Assembly: GCA_003427395.1 (NCBI GenBank)
Contig: BFEA01001106.1
Coordinates: forward strand, 64,354 to 107,455
DNA from: Chara braunii
Taxonomy: Eukaryota; Streptophyta; Charophyceae; Charales; Characeae
Reading direction: 5' to 3'
DNA length: 43,102 bases
A model generated the notes under the pieces. It worked only from the letters and a program-made list of their open reading frames with translations, ran no database searches and was not told where the DNA came from. Shown here piece after piece: positions 36,063 through 43,102 of this stretch. The position numbers were made by a program, and so were the translations under genes. How positions within the stretch are numbered: position 1 is the first letter of the stretch; each line of letters starts with the position of its first letter.

Positions 36063-37508
36063 GTGGTCGTCACGCATCGCGTTTCCGTCGTGTGTTGGCG
36101 TGCCACCGAAATCTGTTGGCCGTTGTTGAAGGTGATGTCTTCTGCACCCTGTGCGGCAATGGGCAATGTCGCCAACGACGACCGTTCGAAGCTGTCAACA
36201 ACCGAAAGGGTGGCGGTTGCCGCGACCGTTACCGTTGTGCTTATGCGCTGCCAGATGGAAGGCAGTGCAGGGAGATTGAAGGCGCAGCTTCGCACACGGA
36301 GGAGGAAGGCGATGCAGGCACTGCCGGTTGTAGGACTGGACACCGCTGCCATCTGCAACGCCGTCTTCCAGGTGTGTTGCACCATGGGTTTTGGCGGTAT
36401 GCCTAGAGCCACGCCCATGTGGTGGGTGAAGAGGAGGACGGGGGGGGCGTGGGAGGATCTGCAGCCTGCGGATGACGCCACAGAAGAGTACTTCCGCGAT
36501 AAGCTGCGTATGTCGCCACGTGTCTTCCGCGAGATAATGGAAAACTTGTCGCCATTTCTGCAGCGCAGTGTGACGTTCTACAGGGAGCCGTTTCAGCCAG
36601 ACCACATCGTGGCGTACACATTGTACAGATGGACGTCCGGGGAGACGTACGAGAGCAGCACGTGCAACGTCGGTATTGGCAGAGCTACGGGTGTGGTGGC
36701 AGTGCGGGACGTCATTGCGGTGCTGCTGGCGGTGTACAGGGAAAAGGTGTCGTGGCCGACTGGGGTGTGAAAGGCGGTCGTTCTGCGTGCTCTCACTGAC
36801 AAGGGGTTCCCTAACTGCCACGACTGTATCGACTGCACGTATATGTACATCGACAAGCCGGCGAACGCACTTGCTGAAGACTACTTCAACAGGAAATGAC
36901 ATTTCTCAGTCGTCGCGCAGGTCGTTGTCGATCTCGACTTACGTGTGCTGGACGTTTTCGTTGGATATCCGGGAAGCTGTCATGACATCAGGGTCATTCA
37001 CCTCTCTAGTCTTTGGGCGCGCGCGGAGGCCGGGGAGCTGTTCACGGGGCCGCCTGTGATGCTCTCCTTCCAAGTGCAGACAAGTGGCTATCTGCTAGGT
37101 GACAATGGGTACCCGCCCTCAGAATGGATAGTCATTCCCTATGGCGGAACCAGTCAGCAATCGTCCCAGTTGCGGTTCGACAACAAGCAGAAGACCACGA
37201 GGGGGGCATTGGAGAGGGCTTTCGAGAGGCTGAAGGGTATGTGGAGGTTGTTCCTGCGATCACACAAGACGAATATGGAGAAGTTGCCGCAACAGTTCGT
37301 CACCATGTGCATTTTGCACAACATTCTCATCGATGTCGGCATCCCCTTCGACGACAATTTGGTTTGGGAGGTGGACGCCAACGGAGTTCGGCGGCGTGTG
37401 GATCTGGGAATCCAACGCCCCCCGGGTCCGCCCGTGTGCATGGACAGTTCGGCGGGGGATGCGTTGATTCTAAGGGATGCGCTGGCGGAGCGGATGAGTG
37501 CCCGTTGA
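36063..37508 (+). pseudogene. PIF/Harbinger transposase (DDE), two internal stops
   Basis: The frame encodes a Harbinger-type nuclease that would cut and paste its own DNA element. Upstream parts include EEYFRDKLRMSPRVFREIME. Catalytic motifs are all present: CIDCTYMYID (first D at 36831-36833; the usual IDGTH reads IDCTY), YLLGDNGYP (second D at 37101-37103) and GALERAFERLKGMWR (E at 37212-37214). The domain ends with TMCILHNILIDVG and a 40-residue tail, normal for the family. Two in-frame TGA codons (36768-36770 and 36897-36899) interrupt it; no frameshift is needed to join the parts. Start is uncertain: ATG at 36063, 36135 or 36159 are all in frame, and the last looks plausible. The Myb-like partner ORF of PIF/Harbinger elements is not seen. 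Only a left end is recognised (35503). Confidence 0.88.
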
Positions 37509-38907
37509 TGATGGTCGGCGGTAGATGTCCACGTCGCACCCGCAACATAGGTGGACGACGCGAGTTCTGAGAGCGGGAGAGTGGCCAGTGGAGAGGATTC
37601 GACTTCCTTGTGTTTTGTGCTGGCTTCGTTGTGTCGTCACGTTGAGTCTCGGATGGAGTCTGCGGTTCTCCGTAGATGAGTTGTTAGTTAGCAGATTATG
37701 AGTTGGTTGTTTTTCGAGTGTTCGTTATCGATGTATACGTCACTAACGTTAGTACCAGTGATGTTGCAGTCCTAGCCAGTCGAGTTGGGGTGTTGACACG
37801 TCGCAGTCGATTTTTGGGCGCAGTAGTCTGATGGTGTTCTTACAATTCCGTCGGTGTTATTATGCAGATGCAGACATGCGTTGAGGTTTCCCTTCCCCAC
37901 AGTTTTTTTTTTTTTTTTTAACTGGGCTTCACGCCCGTCGCTCGCTTCTGTTCAGTCCGCAATACGTTCACAATGGATTTGGTGATGTACTTTTTGGGAG
38001 GTGAACATTCGTCTTCTTCGCGAGTACGTGTGTGTCTTTGGTGCACCTGTGTTTGACTTTCTTCCAACGGTGTGCATGCAATCATTGTGAGTGGATGTAT
38101 GTGTGTGACAGGTGCGCCTGTGTTTCGTTTCGTTTCGACATACTGCATGCAACCATTTTGACGATAGGTTGATATTGAATGACGACAGGTGTTCAAATGT
38201 TTGAGTCCATGCATGCAATGCACAAAAAAATGATAACAAACAACAAAAACGAAGTCATTTAAAAATCCACTCCATGCATGCAACAAGATCGAAGTAATAA
38301 ACAATGAAAAACGAGAGGCTAACCACGCCATCATTTCAGGAAAAGGTCGTCTACGAATGCAAGATTGGGAAAACGACACACCAGGGACGCACCACACTGG
38401 CGGTATTAAACACCATCAATTTCACATACAAAGGTGATCGCCGTTTCGCCAGCAATCACCTACAGTACTGCGTTCCGTTAACAAGTTGCATTAGTCGTAC
38501 CAAAAGATGAAGGCAATGTGGAACTCCCACCATCTTTCCCGTCTGCAACCCCGCTGACCAGGCAAAAGCATCGCCTCACACGACAATGAACGATGGCGCA
38601 CTACAAGACGATGACACTAACGGGTAGCCATCACCACTTAGATGACGATCCACAGCCTTCCCGCCGTGCACAACACACAAGCACTCTACCCCCGCGGACC
38701 CGCCCGCCAACACGACGACCCACATCATATCCACAACAAGAAAAAACATAGCCAACCCGCCGCCATCATTTCCCCCCGTCCTTTCGTTGTCGTCATCTCG
38801 CCTCGTGCAACGTGAATCGATATCCGCTCGCACGCACGACCATGTTGCCATCCAGTCGCCACGTGCCACGCACCACACAATGAAGCAAACACCCTGACCA
38901 TCGACAA
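37509..38907. other. No supported gene
   Basis: Probable downstream part of the Harbinger element, then DNA with repeated CATGCATGCAA and GGTGCRCCTGTGTTTCG phrases (38040-38290). Open frames at 37918-38397 and 38576-39032 on the minus strand carry no motif. Confidence 0.4.
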
Positions 38908-38978
38908 GACGATCCACAACCTATCGGCGAGACGACGATCCACAACCTATCGGCGAGACGACGATCCACAGGCCACCC
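38908..38978. repeat. 26-bp tandem repeat
   Basis: GACGATCCACAACCTATCGG begins at 38908 and 38934, with a third, diverging unit at 38960. Confidence 0.9.
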
Positions 38979-39479
38979 GCCACCATTATTTCTCGTCGTC
39001 CTTCCGCCGCCTTCGTCTCGCCACGTCTTCAACCGTCGTCACCGCGTGTTGTGCTTGGTCTTTGGCATCTTCATCATCCTCATCTTCCCACCGTCCTTCC
39101 GTGGCCACGTCATCTTTTTCGTCTCGCCACATCCTTACCGTCGCCGTCGTCTTTCCACGTGCCACGCACGCGAATCAATCGCCGTCCTCATGTTCAGTCG
39201 CCTTCTCCTCCTCATCTCGTTCGTCCTCCGGGGGTCCAGTCCCCAACCAGTCCAGGCGTTTGGCATGTGTAGGCGAGGGTAAAGTGGCGTCATGCTGGAA
39301 GGATACGCCGCATGATGCCCAGTCGGGGATGTATCGGGGAGGGTCCACCAACATCATGGCGGGTTCTACCATCCGCTCAGTGACGACGGTGGCTGCCTGA
39401 ATGATGTGACGGCGCTCATCGAACAACAAATGCATTGACGCAACGAGTGTGGGCTTCGCTATGAGCTGGACGAACAGGG
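38979..39479. other. 3' side of the gypsy element, unassigned
   Basis: On the minus strand this follows the integrase remnant. A frame with HFDASLFVQLIAKPTLVASM (39480-39421) is open to 39175 but shows no known motif. No LTR or polypurine tract is recognised. Confidence 0.35.
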
Positions 39480-40205
39480 ATGCGTCGAAGTGGGCACGGA
39501 GATCATCCCAACCATTTGCATAAGCCACATCGCAGCTGCAACCAGGTCCGTAGTTGGAATGGAGACAGGCACGTAGATTTGTGAGGCGTTCCTCGATGGA
39601 TAGCCAAAATGTGGTCCACGATATCGGGCCAGGGCCTCGTGTCTCGGGCCGTGATGTTTCGTCAGAGGGCCGTCTTGATCACTCAATTTGTGTTTTCTAC
39701 CAGTCTGGGAGCAATGTTCTGAATGGAGACGCTGTGTACGACCATGCTTCTCAAAACCTCCCCTCAGAATTCTGCTCCGTTGTCCGTCAAGATTTCCTCG
39801 GTGTCCTGATGCATCCCCAAAAAACCGGTTGACGTACTACACGATTTCCAACTTCTATCTGGTTCTACACAGGTAGGCCTCGATCCATTTGGAAAAGTGA
39901 TCTACCAATACTAGTAAGATCGAATATTCGCAACTATTAGGACCAGGGGGGACCACAATGACCTTCGGAAATGGTTGTTCGACTACTGTTGGTGTTATCG
40001 TCCTGGGCGGTTGAACTGGCGCCTTATCAGATGCGCAGACAGGACAATTTTTTACAATGAATTTAACGTCGTCCCTGATATTGGACCAATACCATTCATT
40101 TTTGCCGATGGGTGACTCCGCAATCCTGATAGCGAAATGCGCGGCGGTCTCTTCATGGGTCGACCTTACCCAATCATATCTCATGAACGGGTGAGGTACG
40201 AACAT
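39480..40205 (-). pseudogene. Ty3/gypsy integrase, decayed
   Basis: Minus strand. The N-terminal zinc-binding part has HEETAAHFAIRIAES and, after WYWSNIRDDVKFIVKN, CPVCASDK, an HHCC-like pattern. The catalytic core follows: LVDHFSKWIEAY with the first Asp (near 39885), ILTDNGAEF with the second Asp (near 39780), and LVENTN, which may hold the Glu (near 39700), then WPDIVDHILAIHRGTPH and SPFQL. In the core, TGA follows NGAEF and another follows ENTN, and the frame shifts near 39870. Dead. It lies after RT and RNase H in the Ty3/gypsy order (RT, RNase H, integrase), which distinguishes it from Ty1/copia. Confidence 0.8.
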
Positions 40206-40866
40206 CCAGATCCCACTCCCATCCGCCTTTCGCTTTTCTAAACGTCCTTCGTTCCATCTATAATCTCGAGCCCTTTAGTTGGCTCGTCACCGATTCTAAC
40301 TATGGGGGCTATGAGAACGACATTTGTCCACACCTCCGCTCATCTAAACCATCGCATCTTCTCCATTCCCTCCACCGTAGCCTCGAGGAATCGAACTTCC
40401 GTCGGAATTTTGTCGGTACGGTAGAAGGGGCAGAGCCATGGTTTCTGTGGGTTGCTATATGTACAGGAACCGTGGGCCCCCGAGACGCACTTGCTGCAAA
40501 ATCCCATTCTATGTAGCCCTCCCCTCGAGGGTGCATCGAAACCAAATGGACTCCTAAGATAGCTTCGCAAAAATAGCAGGATTGGTCGGGCAAGGAGAGA
40601 TAAGACGAAGAGATGGGAAAGAGAGGGCCCACGGTATTATCTTCTCCGCTCGTCGTCATGAGGCCACGTGTCACTTTCGGGTTCCTCTAGGGAGGATGGT
40701 CACCCTCCCGTACGTTGGTCCCTTGGCCAGCTCTGACTCTTTCCATGGAGTGATCTCTTCCCCTTTGGCTACCTTGCCTGGTCAACACAGTCGTGTCAAC
40801 CCGTCTGCGTTCCCGTGCTTCTCAGTTCTTCGACATCATTCTGTAGTCGTACGGCCTATCTTCCAA
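40206..40866 (-). pseudogene. Gypsy pol linker between RNase H and integrase
   Basis: No catalytic motif. Minus-strand frames at 40674-40309 contain CYFCEAILGVHL and a second frame has GFCSKCVSGAHGSC, perhaps zinc-binding cysteines. Frameshifts separate them. Position alone assigns this to the gypsy pol. Confidence 0.5.
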
Positions 40867-41430
40867 TCATCCATGTGTAGTTGGTGAGTCTTTTGAGCGC
40901 CAATAGCGGCTCGTAGTCCGTAATGACGAGGAACTTCTGCCTGTACAACTCTGCCTGTATAAATACGGATGGAAATGCTGAATTTCCCAGATGACTGCGT
41001 AGCACTCTCCTTGAGGGGCCGAATCGTTCCGTCGTTCGTCCGGTATCGTTCGCGAGGCGTACTCAATGATATATTCCCTGCCGTCCTTTCCCTTATGTGC
41101 TAAAATGACATAGATCGCCTTGGGCTGCCAGTCCGTGATGAGCATGAACTGCTTTCTTGGGTTTGGCCGAATTAAAATGGGCGCGGAGGCCAGGGCCTCT
41201 TTCAGAGTGGAAAAGGCCCACTCACATTCCTCGTTCCATTTTAACGGCTGGTCCTTTCTCAACAGTTTCGTTAGAGGCCGTGCGATTGCTGCGAATCCCT
41301 TGATGAATCGCCAGTAGTATGAGGTCAGGCCCAAGAAGGCTCGAACCTGTGTCAGCGTCGTTGGCATAGGTGCTTGTCGAACCGCTTCCACCTTTCGCGA
41401 GTCAAGTCTCAGTCCTCCTCGGGTTACCAC
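40867..41430 (-). pseudogene. Ty3/gypsy RT thumb and RNase H
   Basis: Minus strand, 187-codon frame. VRAFLGLTSYYWRFIKGFA followed by PLTKLLRK and W is the RT connection typical of Ty3/gypsy. RNase H starts ILIRPNPRKQFMLITDWQ with its first Asp in ITDWQ (near 41125), and has GECYAVIWEIQHFHPYLY with the Glu (near 40990). The next block, FLVITDYEPLLALKRL (third acid, near 40915), lies in a different frame, so a frameshift near 40950 breaks the enzyme. The chain joins the RT frame upstream through another frame change near 41430. Confidence 0.85.
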
Positions 41431-41862
41431 CTACCTGAGGAATGAAATTTCTAAGACGAAGAGTCTTTTCCAAGACGATTTTAAACCTGGCATCCTGTAA
41501 GGCTCCAAGTGTCCACTTGATGTGTTGTGCATGTCCGTGAAACGATTCCGAGTACACCAATATGTCGTCCATGTGCACGATGACGCAAAAGTTGACCATC
41601 CCTTGTGTCAACCGAGTCTTGTTAACGAAATTCTGAAACGAAACGTTCATAGCTCTTTGAAAAGTAGTCGGAACGTAGCATATTCCCATGGGACATCGGA
41701 CCCATAGCCATGTGCCTTGAAACAGTACAAACGCCGTCTTCGACCGATCCTCCTCTTTGACCAGAATGTGATGAAACATGTGGCGAATATCAAACTTACT
41801 GAAATAATTAGCACACCCAATCGCATCCAACAAATTATCAGGGGTGGGCAATCCGGCCCACC
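41402..41862 (-). pseudogene. Ty3/gypsy reverse transcriptase, 5'-truncated
   Basis: Minus strand. From TPDNLLDAIGCANYFSKFDI (motif A region, Asp in KFDIR) through KTAFVLFQGTWLW, MGICYVPTTFQRAMN (motif B) to VHMDDILVYSE (motif C near 41565). The two catalytic Asp of motif C are kept; the preceding residue is His where Tyr is usual. The N-terminal fingers, protease and gag are missing: homology stops abruptly near 41862, upstream of TPDNLLD. This is probably a truncation or recombination junction. Confidence 0.85.
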
Positions 41863-42521
41863 CCTGTGCCCCAACTCTATGCCGAACCTGCCAGCGCCTG
41901 CACTTTATTTACCCTCGCATGCAACGAGCCGTACTCTCAGTTTAATCTGGCTGATCAAGAGGCAGTTTAAGGACAACCCCCAAGGTCCTCAGGAATTATT
42001 TAACGTCGCAGATAGGACCACAATCACAGCCAGAGTCAACACCAAGTCCCCGCCAAAAATATTTAAAGACAATCCGGTAAGCGTCCGTTCAAAGGGCTGG
42101 CATGCCCTCCATGACCTCTACTGCGCAGCAGCAGTACCAAGGACTTGCGGCAAAGTATGCGTGTACTAGTCCCAGTGGGTTGGCATGGTGACCGTGACCC
42201 GAGTGCTTCGTCCAGTGCCCTTCAGAGGCTTCGCCCGTCTCCCACCAGCTTGCTGCTAAGGAAGAATGTCGACTCTCAAGGTTGAGCGCTTAGGACACCT
42301 CACATTTAGAGGACTCTCAAGACAAAACTCACTTCCTCACGGTAAGAAGCAATGAAGAGGGTAGATAAAGCAAAAAGCAACGTACCTCATAATGCTGGCC
42401 CCAACCACAGATTTCTCACCGACAACCTGATGTGCATTTATGATGACTTGTCTTTGCAAGAGCAGAATGCAGTTCCACCTCGGCTTAAATGTCACATCAG
42501 CGAGCTCTCATCATCCAGCAT
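41863..42521. other. Unassigned DNA upstream of the truncated gypsy RT
   Basis: Contains a frame (41717-42169, plus) whose first part is antisense to the RT; the later part (SKGWHALHDLYCAAAVP) is not recognised. No repeat pair found. Confidence 0.4.
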
Positions 42522-42956
42522 CTATGTATCCTCCACGGCCGCGACTGCGGGGTCGGGCTCAGAGGGCGGCCATGTTAATGGCCGCATCCGCGGCTGGGGT
42601 CGGTCGCACCACAACCACGTTTTTACATGATTTTTCTCGTAAAAAGTAATAGGAAAAAAAAAAAAAAAGGGGGGGCTGTAGGGTTTTTGAAACCCTACAA
42701 CCCTATATTTTTTTAAAGGGAAACAATGATTTTTTTGGAATTATAAAAAATAAAAAACAAAAAAGGCAAAGAAAAGAAAATATAAAATAAAAACAAAAAA
42801 AAGTTTTTTTTTTTGGGATTTTTGGTTGGAAGTTCGTTGTCTTGTTCGATTTTATGATTTTTTTTTTTTTTTTATTCTGTTGTGTTATACGAAAAAAATC
42901 AAGGAATCAAAAATAAAAATAAAAATAGTAATGTTATTTTGCAAGGACAATTAGTA

Positions 42957-42957
<1 letters not shown>
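42522..42957. mobile_element. CTATG-end miniature element 4 (left part)
   Basis: Starts CTATGTATCCTCC, matching elements 1 and 2. A GC-rich part with GGCCGCG words (42535-42605) leads to an AT-rich core. A perfect hairpin, TGTAGGGTTT-TTG-AAACCCTACA at 42678-42700, is followed by ACCCTATATTTTTTT, as in elements 1 and 2. No right end is found: the element meets a TG microsatellite near the window edge. Confidence 0.7.
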
Positions 42958-43022
<65 letters not shown>

Positions 43023-43102
43023 TGTGTATTCGTCTGTATGTATGTACGTGTATGTATGTGTATGTATGTGTGTGTGTGTGTGTGTTAGAGAGAGAGAGAG
43101 AG
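42958..43102. repeat. TG and AG microsatellite
   Basis: Long TG run (about 42958-43018), interrupted TG/TA repeats with GTATGTATGT, then AG repeats to the window end. The order TG then AG copies that at 12438-12530. Confidence 0.95.

Noticed and set aside
35489-36406. 305-codon frame overlapping the Harbinger transposase
   Set aside because: It is in a different frame from the transposase, in GC-rich DNA where long open frames arise by chance, and has no domain; its 3' part overlaps the real transposase frame.
36195-36902. 235-codon frame antisense to the Harbinger transposase
   Set aside because: Mirror of the transposase coding strand; no motif.
38576-39528. Frames of 70-120 codons on both strands
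   Set aside because: Overlapping in opposite sense with compositional bias (Ser/His/Arg/Pro) and short repeats; no conserved motif.
1-43102. CRISPR array, rRNA genes or bacterial operons
   Set aside because: No regularly spaced identical repeats with unique spacers, no rRNA-like sequence, and retroelement, MITE and microsatellite content typical of a eukaryote.

Overview
The window looks like nuclear DNA from a large, repeat-saturated eukaryotic genome. My best guess is a streptophyte alga or plant, perhaps a charophyte such as Chara. That guess rests on the style of the transposable elements and is inference: I see no rRNA, organelle or conserved host gene to fix the taxon. No intact host gene is evident. 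Almost every recognisable coding trace belongs to a mobile element, and nearly all are broken by stops, frameshifts or truncation. There is one 75-base assembly gap (31931-32005).

Layout. 0.4-6.0 kb: fragments of a LINE-type non-LTR retrotransposon on the minus strand (2575-3431 and 3951-5996), tandem repeats and a small TIR element. 6.0-7.8 kb: a decayed reverse transcriptase (RT) of Penelope-like character, minus strand. 8.2-12.5 kb: a zinc-knuckle ORF and a second RT of the same family on the plus strand, with three AT-cored, GC-ended miniature elements around and inside them. 12.7-17 kb: tandem and dispersed repeats. 17.4-20.6 kb: a decayed DUF7869-type protein with a recent internal duplication. 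21.4-22.6 kb: an unrecognised ORF split by a 343-bp insertion. 22.8-29 kb: satellite-like and compound repeats, a tRNA-like SINE head and a third LINE copy. 29.4-32.5 kb: a repeat split by a Tourist-like MITE, a fourth LINE copy, a LINE-derived hairpin and the gap. 32.9-35.3 kb: an AT-rich block carrying many copies of a TTATAGNNCTATAA-type palindrome and a 171-bp in-frame tandem repeat. 35.5-37.5 kb: a PIF/Harbinger transposase with all three catalytic acids but two TGA stops. 39.5-41.9 kb: a decayed Ty3/gypsy pol region, minus strand. 42.5 kb to the end: another AT-cored miniature element running into a TG/AG microsatellite.

How the parts relate. The four LINE copies share their C-terminal zinc-finger-like region, and at least three share a 3' tail. 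That tail recurs alone at several other sites, usually beside a poly-A or poly-T run, so the LINE or a SINE using its tail has been a main source of insertions. One repeat family (called D here) occurs as an intact copy (32101-32261) and as two copies split by different miniature elements (8205-8870 and 29446-29980), which gives internal empty-site evidence for both insertions. The most novel signals are the miniature-element family with CTATGWATC-type ends, an internal hairpin that keeps pairing while its sequence changes, and the palindrome array at 33-35 kb.
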